Below are positions 8,394 to 17,800 of a stretch of 64,000 bases of DNA, one piece after another. This DNA is from Roseibium algicola (GTDB taxonomy: Bacteria > Pseudomonadota > Alphaproteobacteria > Rhizobiales > Stappiaceae), in NCBI RefSeq assembly GCF_001999245.1, contig NZ_CP019631.1, positions 343,153 through 407,152 on the forward strand. Reading direction: 5' to 3'. The position numbers were made by a program, and so were the translations under genes. The notes under the pieces are model-generated. The model worked only from the letters and a program-made list of their open reading frames with translations. It was not told the origin of the DNA and did not search any database. The first letter of the stretch is position 1. Every line of letters starts with the position of its first letter.

Positions 8394-9284
8394 ATGCGCC
8401 TCTGGCTCATTGTTGCGATCGTTGCTCCCGCGTTGGCGGGAGCGGCGTTCGCCGTGCTGTACCTCTGGCCTGTCGACAAGCCCGAACGGATCGAAGTCCT
8501 TGCCGGCGATCCGGGCCGCGGCGCCTATCTTGCCAGGATGTCGGGATGTATCGCCTGCCATACCAATACGGAAGGTGGCGGGAAACCTCTGGCTGGCGGT
8601 GTCAGGCTGCCGACAGACTTCGGTACGTTCTATTCGCCCAACCTGACGACGGATCCGGATCACGGCATCGGAAACTGGAACTTGCAGGATTTTGCAGCGG
8701 CGGTGCGACAGGGTATTTCGCCGGAAGGAGAGCCCTACTATCCGTCGTTTCCCTATCCGTTTTACGGTTCCTTTACCGACCAGGATATCGCGGACCTGTG
8801 GGCAGCCTTCAAGACGGTTCCCCCCGTTGCTGAAGCATCGACACCACATGACATGTTGCCGCCATTCAATCTCAGAATGGGTCTGAAACTCTGGCGCGGA
8901 CTGTTTTACGTGCCGGAGACATTCGACCCGGATCCTGCGCGCTCTGATCTCTGGAACAGGGGCAAGTTCATTGTTGAGGGACCGGCTCATTGCGGCGCTT
9001 GCCACACCCCTAGAAATGCCGCTGGTGCACGTCAGGCGGAATTGGCTCTGCATGGCGCCAGCGAACTGCCTGACGGCGGCAACTCTCCACCCATCACGAG
9101 TGCCGCGCTGAAGAGACAGGGCTGGACGATAAGTTCTCTTCAGTATGCTCTGAAAACCGGGATCATGCCTGATGGGGATGTCTTTGGCGGCTCCATGGGC
9201 GAGGTCGTGCGCGACGGCACTGCTTTCCTTTCCGAAGAGGACAGGGAAGCAATCGCAACCTTTCTCCTGGAGAGGGACGGCTGA
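8394..9284 (+). CDS. Membrane-anchored dihaem cytochrome c
   Basis: A 296-residue protein with an uncleaved N-terminal anchor (LIVAIVAPALAGAAFAVLYLW) and two haem motifs, CIACH (Cys52-His56) and CGACH (Cys200-His204). GGVRLPTDFGTFYSPNLTTD is typical of the cytochrome subunits of membrane alcohol/gluconate dehydrogenases and related dihaem proteins. It would accept electrons from a periplasmic enzyme or cytochrome and pass them toward a terminal oxidase. The usual dehydrogenase partner is not in the window; its neighbours are two other cytochromes, which points to a special electron chain. Confidence 0.85.
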   Translation: MRLWLIVAIVAPALAGAAFAVLYLWPVDKPERIEVLAGDPGRGAYLARMSGCIACHTNTEGGGKPLAGGVRLPTDFGTFYSPNLTTDPDHGIGNWNLQDFAAAVRQGISPEGEPYYPSFPYPFYGSFTDQDIADLWAAFKTVPPVAEASTPHDMLPPFNLRMGLKLWRGLFYVPETFDPDPARSDLWNRGKFIVEGPAHCGACHTPRNAAGARQAELALHGASELPDGGNSPPITSAALKRQGWTISSLQYALKTGIMPDGDVFGGSMGEVVRDGTAFLSEEDREAIATFLLERDG

Positions 9285-9304
9285 CCGTCTGAAGGAGAGA
9301 AACC

Positions 9305-9793
9305 ATGAGAAGCCGCATCTTGCTCGGTGCACTTTCTGCGGCAGTGGTGATTGTCGTCGCCAGTGCCATTTTCCTTCTGGCACCTCCCGATGTTGACGAA
9401 AGTGTCGTCCGGCTGAAGCCGGGCGACCTCAAGCTTGTGCGTTTGGGAGCAGACATTTACGCGCAGAATTGCGCAGCTTGTCATGGAGACGGCCTGAAAG
9501 GAGAGCGCGACTGGATGGACGCCAATCCGGACGGTTCCCTGAAGGCCCCGCCGCACGATGAAACCGGGCACACCTGGCATCATCAGGACGACCTGTTGTT
9601 CCGTATCACGAAGCATGGCACCGCGAAGGCGGTTGGCCTTGAAAATTTCAATTCGAACATGCCGGCGTTCGAAGGAGTGCTGACAGATACCGAAATCATC
9701 GCCGTCCTGTCCTGGATCAAGGCACAGTGGCCGCAGGAAATTCGTGAAAGGCATGACCTCATCAATGCGCAAGGAGGAGCCCCATCGTCTTGA
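9305..9793 (+). CDS. Membrane-anchored monohaem cytochrome c
   Basis: A 162-residue protein with an N-terminal anchor (residues 5-26) and one haem motif CAACH (Cys56, Cys59, His60). GDGLKGERDWMD and the distal NMPAFEGVLTDTEIIAVLSWIK are typical of class I cytochrome c, where the Met of NMPAF is the sixth ligand. The start has AAGGAGAGAAACC. It closes the cytochrome set 20 bp behind the dihaem protein. Confidence 0.88.
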   Translation: MRSRILLGALSAAVVIVVASAIFLLAPPDVDESVVRLKPGDLKLVRLGADIYAQNCAACHGDGLKGERDWMDANPDGSLKAPPHDETGHTWHHQDDLLFRITKHGTAKAVGLENFNSNMPAFEGVLTDTEIIAVLSWIKAQWPQEIRERHDLINAQGGAPSS

Positions 9794-9888
9794 AGGCCGT
9801 GCGTTTTCGCCATACGGCTATGAAGCATTGCGGTTGCGGCACAGGTTTGATCGCAAGGCGTGGTGAAGCTGGACGGCTGGAGAGTTAA

Positions 9889-11223
9889 GTGATTTCGGTA
9901 CTTGCCAATCAAACCTACCGCCATCTTTTTTTCGCGCAGGTCATCGCGTTGTTCGGCACAGGTCTGATGACGGTTGGCCTGGCGCTGCTGGCCTTCGATC
10001 TTGCAGGCGATGAGGCTGGCGCCGTTCTGGGAACAGCCCTTGCGATCAAGATGATTGTCTACGTCGGCATCAGCCCGATTGCTGCCGCTTATGCGAGCCG
10101 GTTTCCGCGTCGGATGTTTCTCGTCACGTTGGATATCGTCCGGGCTCTGACCGCGGTGGCCCTGCCCTTCGTTGACGAGATTTGGCAGATCTACGTTCTG
10201 ATCGCCCTGTTGCAAACCGCGTCCGCGGCCTTCACCCCTGCCTTCCAGGCCAGCATTCCCGATATCCTTCCGGATGAAAAGGACTACACGAGTGCCTTGT
10301 CGCTGTCGCGCATGGCGTATGATCTTGAAAACCTTCTCAGCCCGATGATTGCAGCCGTCCTGGTTGGCCTTGTCGGCTTCCACTGGTTGTTCGGCGGTAC
10401 CGTTGCCGGCTTCCTGTTCTCTGCCGGGTTGATCCTGACCATTCGGCTCGTCTCGCCGCAGGCCGACGCGGAAGAGCCCGCGTTCCGAAGAACCGTCAAG
10501 GGCCTGCAGATCTATCTGAAGACACCACGCCTGAGAGGATTGCTGGCTCTCAATCTCGCGGTTGCCGCCTCGGGAGCCATGGTGATCGTCAACGGTGTTG
10601 TCATCGTGAAATCGTACCTTGGTCTCGATGACACCGACCTGGCCTTGTCGATGGCGGCCTATGGCGGAGGCTCCATGGTTGTCGCGTTGACGCTGCCAAA
10701 GCTTCTTGCAAGCCGTTCTGAACGGTTCGTCATGCTCGCCGGCGGGGCACTGCTTCCCGTTTCATTGCTGATATTCGCCGGCCTGTTGGCGGTCCTGCCG
10801 GTGCCTTTCGTTTGGCCAGCCCTGCTGCTGGTCTGGTTTGCCATGGGGGCGGGCATGTCGGCGGTGCTCGTGCCCTCTGGACGGCTTCTTAAAAATTCCG
10901 CCCATCCCCAGGACCGTCCATTGGTTTTCGCTGCGCAATTTGCTCTTTCGCACGGTTGCTGGCTGATTGCCTATCCGCTTGCCGGCTGGCTTGGAGCAAG
11001 TTCCTCGATGTCTGTGACAATGGTCGTTCTCGCCGGTTTGGCTGTGCTTGGCTGGGTTGTGGCCGGCAAGTCCTGGCCTGCAGACGATCACAGTATTCTC
11101 GACCATGCGCACCCCGACCTGCCGGCAAACCATCCGCATCTTGCCAAAGCGCATGGAAAACGACACGCACATGCGTTCGTGATCGACAGCCTTCACCACA
11201 CCTGGCCGGATCGCCAACCATGA
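9889..11223 (+). CDS. MFS exporter with His-rich C-terminal tail (NreB/NrsD-like)
   Basis: A 444-residue major facilitator with about 12 membrane helices. Residues near 60-75 (AAAYASRFPRRMFLVTLDIVRA) form the conserved loop 2-3 motif. The last 45 residues are hydrophilic and rich in His (DDHSILDHAHPDLPANHPH, HGKRHAHAF, SLHHTW), like the tails of NreB/NrsD nickel exporters. The start codon is GTG. The stop overlaps the start of a NicO-family gene, so both are translated together and probably export the same ion, Ni2+ or Co2+ (inference). Enterobactin-exporter-like MFS proteins are the other close relatives. Confidence 0.8.
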   Translation: MISVLANQTYRHLFFAQVIALFGTGLMTVGLALLAFDLAGDEAGAVLGTALAIKMIVYVGISPIAAAYASRFPRRMFLVTLDIVRALTAVALPFVDEIWQIYVLIALLQTASAAFTPAFQASIPDILPDEKDYTSALSLSRMAYDLENLLSPMIAAVLVGLVGFHWLFGGTVAGFLFSAGLILTIRLVSPQADAEEPAFRRTVKGLQIYLKTPRLRGLLALNLAVAASGAMVIVNGVVIVKSYLGLDDTDLALSMAAYGGGSMVVALTLPKLLASRSERFVMLAGGALLPVSLLIFAGLLAVLPVPFVWPALLLVWFAMGAGMSAVLVPSGRLLKNSAHPQDRPLVFAAQFALSHGCWLIAYPLAGWLGASSSMSVTMVVLAGLAVLGWVVAGKSWPADDHSILDHAHPDLPANHPHLAKAHGKRHAHAFVIDSLHHTWPDRQP

Positions 11224-11933
11224 TGGATCTTCTCATCTCCTGGCAACGCTGGATCTATGGTGGTGTGCGGGCTTCGTTGCTGGAATTCAGCCAGTCGGGG
11301 GATTTCTGGCTTCTTGCGAGCATGATAGGGACAGGGGTGCTGTTCGGCGCCATTCACGCTTTGACGCCCGGGCACGGAAAGACGATCCTGGCTAGCTATG
11401 TCGCCGGAGCCAGAAGCAGCTTCGCCCGTGCATTTTCGGTCTCGACACTTCTGGCGGCAACGCATGTGCTCACAGCCGTTCTGATCGCCTTCTTTTCCTC
11501 CCAGCTCGTGGAAAGATCCTTTGTTGGTGGCGGCCGGGCCCCGGCCCTCGAGTTGATCAGCCGCGTCACACTGATCGGTATCGGCGCATGGCTTTTTGTC
11601 AGGGCAATCCGCTCAAGGCCGGGCAGGAAGCGAGCCGAAGGCTTCTGGGTGGCCCTTACAGCCGGTCTCGTACCTTGTCCTTTGACATTGTTTGTCGTGG
11701 TGGCAGCCCTGTCGCAAGGCGAACCGGGGGCGGGTCTGATGTTCGCGGCATCGATGCTTGTCGGCATCGCCTTCACGCTTTGTGCAGTGGCAGGATTGGC
11801 GGTTGCCGGCCAGCGCCTGTTTCTCGATGTCGCTCTCAGGAACGGCGCGACCCTCAGCGTGGTTTCCCGAGCGCTCGATGCGACTGCCGGAATTCTAATT
11901 ATCCTTTTCGCCGGTATCCAATTGCTTGAATAG
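11220..11933 (+). CDS. NicO/RcnA-family nickel-cobalt efflux protein
   Basis: A 237-residue integral membrane protein. It carries the NicO signatures HALTPGHGKTILASYVAG in the second helix and GLVPCPLTLFVVVAALS in a central helix; His and Asp/Pro residues of these motifs form the metal path in RcnA. The cytoplasmic His-rich loop of RcnA is very short here; the His-rich part is instead on the tail of the preceding MFS protein. ATG 11220 overlaps the MFS stop (ATGA); 11223 is an alternative. No RcnR/NikR regulator gene is nearby. Confidence 0.88.
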   Translation: MMDLLISWQRWIYGGVRASLLEFSQSGDFWLLASMIGTGVLFGAIHALTPGHGKTILASYVAGARSSFARAFSVSTLLAATHVLTAVLIAFFSSQLVERSFVGGGRAPALELISRVTLIGIGAWLFVRAIRSRPGRKRAEGFWVALTAGLVPCPLTLFVVVAALSQGEPGAGLMFAASMLVGIAFTLCAVAGLAVAGQRLFLDVALRNGATLSVVSRALDATAGILIILFAGIQLLE

Positions 11934-12194
11934 ACGCGACCCTGTTCAGATCCGCATCAATCTCCTTGTCGCAAACGAAAAATTGAAGGGCCGACGCTCA
12001 TATTCGCTTCTGCTTCGGCCTCGCCAGGCGTATTTAGGTCTCAGGTTGTCTTGTGATCGGATGAACTATCGCAGAACCGGGTGTTTCACGGTTCCAGATC
12101 AAGAACGGAAATTTATTAACCGCCCTTCGAAGGCTTGCTCAACAGCACCTATCAGGCACTTGTATTTGTGCTGGACTGGATTATATCGCGCAAC

Positions 12195-12569
12195 ATGACC
12201 CGACCCGTGCATCACATCAGCAGACTGGCCGCGACTATCCTCTTCGCGATTGCCCTGCTGTTTGCCGGATTTGCACCGGCTCACCAGGCAATGATGGCTC
12301 CTGGAGAACATGTTGCGGTCAATGCCGGCATGCCGTGTGAAACAATGATGGGTCATGCCTCGGCAATGATGGGCGATGAGATGCCGGACGACGGACAGGT
12401 GGAATTCGACCTGTGCTGCGGCGGTGCGTTGTGCGCTGCCGACACGGTTCGCGATAGCCAGGAAATGGCACTGGGTTTTGCCCAGGCCCTCGCCTTCACA
12501 CAGTTGCCGCCTGATGCCCTGCACGTCTCGGACATCACCCTTCCCGAACGACCTCCCCGCCTCCTCTGA
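12195..12569 (+). CDS. Small secreted Met/Cys-containing protein (DUF2946-like)
   Basis: A 124-residue protein with a hydrophobic signal (AATILFAIALLFAGFAPAHQ), several Met pairs (AMMAPGEH, ETMMGHASAMMGDEM), a Cys cluster (LCCGGALCAADT) and a Pro/Arg C-terminus (PERPPRLL). It resembles in plan the His-rich protein at 7343 and other small metal-responsive secreted proteins. It directly precedes cusB and may be in its operon. The 11934-12194 gap before it shows nothing I recognise. Role inferred from composition and place. Confidence 0.65.
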   Translation: MTRPVHHISRLAATILFAIALLFAGFAPAHQAMMAPGEHVAVNAGMPCETMMGHASAMMGDEMPDDGQVEFDLCCGGALCAADTVRDSQEMALGFAQALAFTQLPPDALHVSDITLPERPPRLL

Positions 12570-12655
12570 AAACATCGTTCCTCCGCAGATTTTCGCGGAG
12601 CCAGAAGTGATGGACATGCCTTCGGCAAACAGCCGCTGGCAACTCAGAGGTTACT

Positions 12656-14857
12656 ATGCGTGGACGTTATACCGCGCTCAGCATCATCGCCCTTGCCGCA
12701 GGTGTGGCAGGCGGGGTGTTTCTTGAGCGCCTTTATCTGAACCCGGGCGACGGCAATGCGTCGGGGGGACCGGAAATTCTCTATTGGGTCGCCCCCATGG
12801 ACCCGAACTTCCGCCAGCCCGGGCCCGGCAAGTCGCCGATGGGAATGGATCTGATACCGGTTTATGCCGGACAGGAACCTTCCGCTGATCCGGCTGAAGT
12901 CAACCTGTCGGCGGCCGAGGTCAATGCCATCGGCGTACGTACGGCTTTGGCCCGTGTCGGTGAAATCTCCCGGCAAATCGAAACCGTCGGCTTCGTCGGA
13001 TACGACGAACATCTGACCAGTCATGTTCACACCCGGGTGGACGGCTGGATCGAGACGCTGAACATTCGCGCCGTTGGCGACCGAGTGAAAAAGGGCGAAG
13101 TGCTGTTCGAGCTGTTTTCGCCCGAATTCGGCATTGCCAGCTTCGATTTCCTGCGTTCGCTTTCGAACGGCAACGGTCTGTCCCTGGAGGCTGCCCGCAA
13201 CAAGCTGCGCAGTCATGGGGCTTCAGAGGAGCAGATTGCCGAGATCGAGGCAGACGGCAAGGTCGCCCGCAGGATCAAGGTGGTCGCGCCGCGCGACGGG
13301 GTCGTTATTGCCCTTGCGGCCGCCGACGGCATGTTCCTGCAGCCCGGCGCTCAGGCCATGTCCATCACGGATCTCGACAAGGTTTGGCTGATTGTAGATG
13401 TCTTCGAGCGCGACATCGCGCGTTTGACGGAAGACATGCGTGCGGTCGCCCGCTTCGAACATCTGCCGGGACGGACATTCGAAGGCCAGATCGATTACAT
13501 TTACCCGGAACTCGATCCAAAAACGCGAACCCTGCCTGTCAGGCTCCTGTTCGACAACGCCGAAGGTCTGTTGCGGCCGAACATGTTCGGCAACGTCAGG
13601 CTGTTTCCCAACGAGACCCGCACTGCCGTCACCATTCCCTCCGAAGCCGTCATCCGGACGGGAACAGCGGAGCGTGTTGTCATCAAGGTCGGCGAAGGCA
13701 CTTTCAAGCCAAGGCTGATAACCACCGGATTGCGTGACAATTTTGGAGAAAACGGGCGCACGGAGGTTGTTCAGGGGCTTGAGCCTGGTGAAGAGGTTGT
13801 TGCTTCGGCCCAGTTCCTGATCGACAGCGAAAGCGCGCTCAATGCGGGCTTGATGCGCATGGCGCCGACGAACGAGGTTCCTGCGCGCGGAACCGGTGAA
13901 CTGATCGCGCTCGACCGCGAAGCCCGGCTTGCAACCATCCGCCACGACAGTCTGGAAAGTCTCGACTGGCCCGCGATGACAACACGATTTCCTGTTGCGG
14001 CGTCCATCCCTCTCGACCGGTTGAGCGACGGCCAGCAGGTTTCCTTCAAGGCAGCGCGCGGCGCTGATGGCCTGCTGGGGTTGATTGAGCTCGGGTCAGA
14101 CGACGGCATTGCAGCCACGGGGTCGGGAACCGTTCTTGCTGTTACAAGCGACGGCAAACTGACGATGGAACATGGTCCGATCCCGGATCTCGGCTGGCCC
14201 GCCATGCAAATGGACCTGGATGTCTCGGGCTTCGATCCGCAGTCGGTTCCGGTGAATGTTCCGGTCGAATTCGACCTCGCCAAGGGCGACGGCGGTCTCT
14301 TCTCGATCGTGGCAGTAAGGCAGCCGGGCGTTGCCGAGGATCCGGCGGCAGAGCAGGCCGAGGAAGTTGCCGACGACGCGCAAGCAGAAGCCGCACCCAT
14401 CGTGGTGTCGGGAACGATCAACTCGATCGATACCGAAAACGCGAAGGCTACAATCACCCATGGCCCCATTGCCGAAATCGGCATGCCTGGCATGACCATG
14501 GCATTCGCGGTGGAAGAGACCCTGGATCTGGATGCCCTGCCAGTCGGCACGGAAACCACGCTCACCTTTTCAAGGCCGGACGGAATGACGATGGTCCTGG
14601 CAAAGGCAGAGCCGATCACGCCGCCGATGGAAGTCCGCGGCACCATCAATGCCCTTGATCGGGATGCAGGCACGGCCAACATCACTCACGGACCGATGGC
14701 TGAGATCGGCATGCCGGGCATGACCATGGATTTTGCCGTTGATCAGGCCGTTGTCGTTGGTGATTTGCCACTGGATCAGGAGGTAACACTCTTGCTCCAG
14801 CGCAATCCGGATTTCTCCATGACATTGGTCGGCGTCCGGCGTGAGGAGGGCTTGTGA
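12656..14857 (+). CDS. cusB: CusB-type RND periplasmic adaptor with four C-terminal CusF-like modules
   Basis: A 733-residue membrane-fusion protein, nearly twice the usual length (about 400). Residues 1-25 form the anchor. About 42-70 is a heavy-metal-binding segment (YWVAPMDPNFRQPGPGKSPM then GMDLIPVY), and about 95-400 are the barrel, lipoyl and helical parts of CusB. Then come four CusF-like OB modules: 411-478 (His430, Trp438, Met441), 489-555 (His506, Trp514, Met517, Met519), 583-652 (His602, Met610, Met613, Met615) and 658-727 (His678, Met686, Met689, Met691). The His-x7-Trp-x2-Met-x-Met spacing equals the Cu(I)/Ag(I) site of CusF. In modules 3 and 4 Met replaces Trp, and module 1 lacks the last Met. 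It overlaps cusA. Confidence 0.94.
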   Translation: MRGRYTALSIIALAAGVAGGVFLERLYLNPGDGNASGGPEILYWVAPMDPNFRQPGPGKSPMGMDLIPVYAGQEPSADPAEVNLSAAEVNAIGVRTALARVGEISRQIETVGFVGYDEHLTSHVHTRVDGWIETLNIRAVGDRVKKGEVLFELFSPEFGIASFDFLRSLSNGNGLSLEAARNKLRSHGASEEQIAEIEADGKVARRIKVVAPRDGVVIALAAADGMFLQPGAQAMSITDLDKVWLIVDVFERDIARLTEDMRAVARFEHLPGRTFEGQIDYIYPELDPKTRTLPVRLLFDNAEGLLRPNMFGNVRLFPNETRTAVTIPSEAVIRTGTAERVVIKVGEGTFKPRLITTGLRDNFGENGRTEVVQGLEPGEEVVASAQFLIDSESALNAGLMRMAPTNEVPARGTGELIALDREARLATIRHDSLESLDWPAMTTRFPVAASIPLDRLSDGQQVSFKAARGADGLLGLIELGSDDGIAATGSGTVLAVTSDGKLTMEHGPIPDLGWPAMQMDLDVSGFDPQSVPVNVPVEFDLAKGDGGLFSIVAVRQPGVAEDPAAEQAEEVADDAQAEAAPIVVSGTINSIDTENAKATITHGPIAEIGMPGMTMAFAVEETLDLDALPVGTETTLTFSRPDGMTMVLAKAEPITPPMEVRGTINALDRDAGTANITHGPMAEIGMPGMTMDFAVDQAVVVGDLPLDQEVTLLLQRNPDFSMTLVGVRREEGL

Positions 14858-17800
14858 TGATTGCCGAAATCATTCGTGCTTCCATCGCCAACCGCGTGAT
14901 CATGCTGGCAATCGCCGCCATGATCGCCGTCGCCGGTATCTGGGCAATCCGTGAAACGCCTGTCGATGCAATCCCGGACCTTTCGGACGTTCAGGTCATC
15001 GTGCGCACGCCCTACGCCGGCCAGGCGCCTCAGGTGGTGGAGGACCAGGTCACATTCCCCATCGCCACGGCGATGCTTGCCGTGCCAGGTGCCAGTGATG
15101 TGCGCGGTTTTTCCTTCTTTGGCGACAGCTACGTCTACATCGTTTTCGAGGACGGCACCGATCTTTACTGGGCCAGAACCCGTGTTCTGGAATACCTCGG
15201 TCAGATCGCTGCAAACCTGCCTGAAGATGTTTCACCACAGCTTGGCCCGGATGCGACGGGTGTCGGCTGGATTTACCAGTACGCCCTGATAGACCGCACC
15301 GGAAATCATGACCTTGCCCAACTGCGTGCCCTTCAGGACTGGTTCCTGAAATACGAACTTCAGACCGTCGACGGCGTGTCGGAAGTCGCCACGATCGGCG
15401 GCATGGTGAAGCAATACCAGGTGGTCGTGGACCCCAACAAACTCAGGGCCTACGACATAACGCTGTCGCAGATCCGAGGCGCCATCCAGGCTGCGAACCG
15501 GGAGACCGGCGGCAGCGTGATCGAGATGGGCGAAGCCGAATTCATGGTGCGCTCGACCGGTTACGTCGATGAGCTTGCCGATCTTGCCAAGGCGCCGTTG
15601 ATGGTCAACGACCGCGGTGCGCCGCTGACGCTTGGAGACGTTGCCGACATTCGACTCGGGCCGGAAATGCGCCGTGGTGTCGGTGAATTCGGCGGCGAAG
15701 GCGATGCCGTCGGTGGGGTTGTGATCCTGCGCTGGGGCGGCAACGCGCTGGCAGCCATCAAGGCAGTCGAAGCACGGATCGGCGAACTGCGCAGCAGCCT
15801 GCCCGAAGGAGTGGAGATCGTCACGACCTACGACCGCTCCGGCGTTATCGAACGTGCGATTGACAATCTTCAGACAAAGCTGACCGAAGAATTCATCGTT
15901 GTCGTTCTGGTCTGCGCAGCCTTTCTCCTGCACTTGCGTTCCTCGCTCGTCATCCTGTTTTCCCTGCCTCTCGGCATCGCGGCTGCCTTCATCATCATGA
16001 AGCTGCAGGGCGTGAATGCGAACATCATGTCGCTTGGCGGCATCGCCATCGCCATCGGCGCGATGGTGGATGCGGCGATCGTCATGATCGAGGCGATGCA
16101 CCGTCGGCTGGAACATGAAAAACTGACAGCGGATAACCGCTGGCGGATCGTGGGGGAATGTGCCTCGGAAGTGGGCCCTGCCCTCTTCTTCTCCCTGGCG
16201 ATCATCACCGTCAGCTTCCTGCCGGTGTTCGTTCTGGAAAGCCAGGAAGGCAGGCTCTTCAAGCCGTTGGCCTTCACCAAGACCTACGCCATGGCGGCCG
16301 CTGCCATACTCTCCATCACGCTGGTTCCGGTGCTGATGGGGTACTTTGTCCGCGGGCGAATTCTTGCGGAGAACAAGAACCCGCTGAACCGGATTGTCAT
16401 CTGGCTCTACCGCCCCTTTCTGGATGCGGCCGTTGCCTGGCCCTGGGCAACGACCATTCTGGCGGGTGTCCTGGTCGCCTCCATGTGGTGGCCCCTTCAG
16501 AGGATCGGCACGGAATTCATGCCAGCCCTCAACGAAGGTGACTTCCTTTACATGCCGACGCTTTATCCCGGTGTTTCCATCGGCAAGGCGCGTGAGGTTC
16601 TTCAGCAGTCCGACCGTCTTATCGCCACCGTACCGGAAGTAAAGACGGTGCACGGCAAGCTGGGCCGTGCCGATACTGCGACAGACCCTGCCCCGCTGAC
16701 GATGATCGAGACGACCATCCAGCTGAAGCCGCGCGCCGAGTGGCGGGAGGGCATGACGATGGACCGGATCCGGGATGAGCTGGATCAGGCCGTCCAGATA
16801 CCGGGCGTCACCAACGTCTGGATCCAGCCGATCAAGAACCGCATCGATATGCTGGCAACCGGCATCAAGACCCCTGTCGGGGTCAAGATCACCGGGGCCG
16901 ATCTTGGCGTCATCGAGAAGATCGGCATTGAAGTCGAAAACGCGGTCGCAGGAATTGATGGCACTGCATCGGCCTACGCCGAGCGGCCCGTCGGGGGACG
17001 CTTCATCGAGATCGACGTCGACCGGGAGGCGGCTGCCCGCTTCATGATGAGCGTGCGGGACATTCAGGACGTCGTGCAGACCGCGATTGGCGGCATGCAG
17101 GTATCGGAGTCCGTCGAAGGCCTGGAGCGCTTTCCCATCAACCTCCGCTATCCACAGGACTGGCGCAACAGTCCAGAGCGCTTGCGGGAACTTCCGGTGG
17201 TCACGCCGTCCGGTGCCCATATTCCGCTCGGTGCCCTGGCAGAGGTCAGCGTTGTCGACGGACCGGGCATGATCCGGTCTGAAAACGCTCGACGTACCGG
17301 GTTCGTCTTCATCGACATCACAGGCCGAGACCTGGGCGGCTACGTTGATGAAGCTCGCAGGACGGTAGCGGAGAAGGTGCAACTGCCGCCCGGCTATTCG
17401 ATCGCCTGGTCGGGCCAGTATGAGTACATCGAACGCATGCAGGAACGTCTGAAGCTGGTAGCTCCGGCGACCTTGCTGATCATCACGCTCATGCTGTTCA
17501 TGGCGTTCAACAGGGTCATTGAAGTCGGGATCATCCTTGCCGCCCTTCCCGTGGCACTGGCCGGAGGTGTGTGGTTCCTCTGGTATCTCGATTTCGACAT
17601 GTCGGTCGCGGTGATCGTCGGCTTCATCGCCCTTGCTGGCGTTGCGGTCGAGACAGCCATCGTGATGCTGCTCTACCTCAACCTGGCCTGGGAAAAACGC
17701 AAGAAGCTTGCGGCCGCGGAGGCCCGCTCCCTGACGGTTGTCGACGTAGAGGAAGTGGTTTTCGAAGGTGCGCTTTTGCGCGTGCGGCCAAAGGTGATGA

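Noticed and set aside
15232..17382. A 716-codon open frame on the minus strand inside cusA
   Set aside because: Antisense shadow of the RND pump; no motif, unusual composition and no ribosome site.
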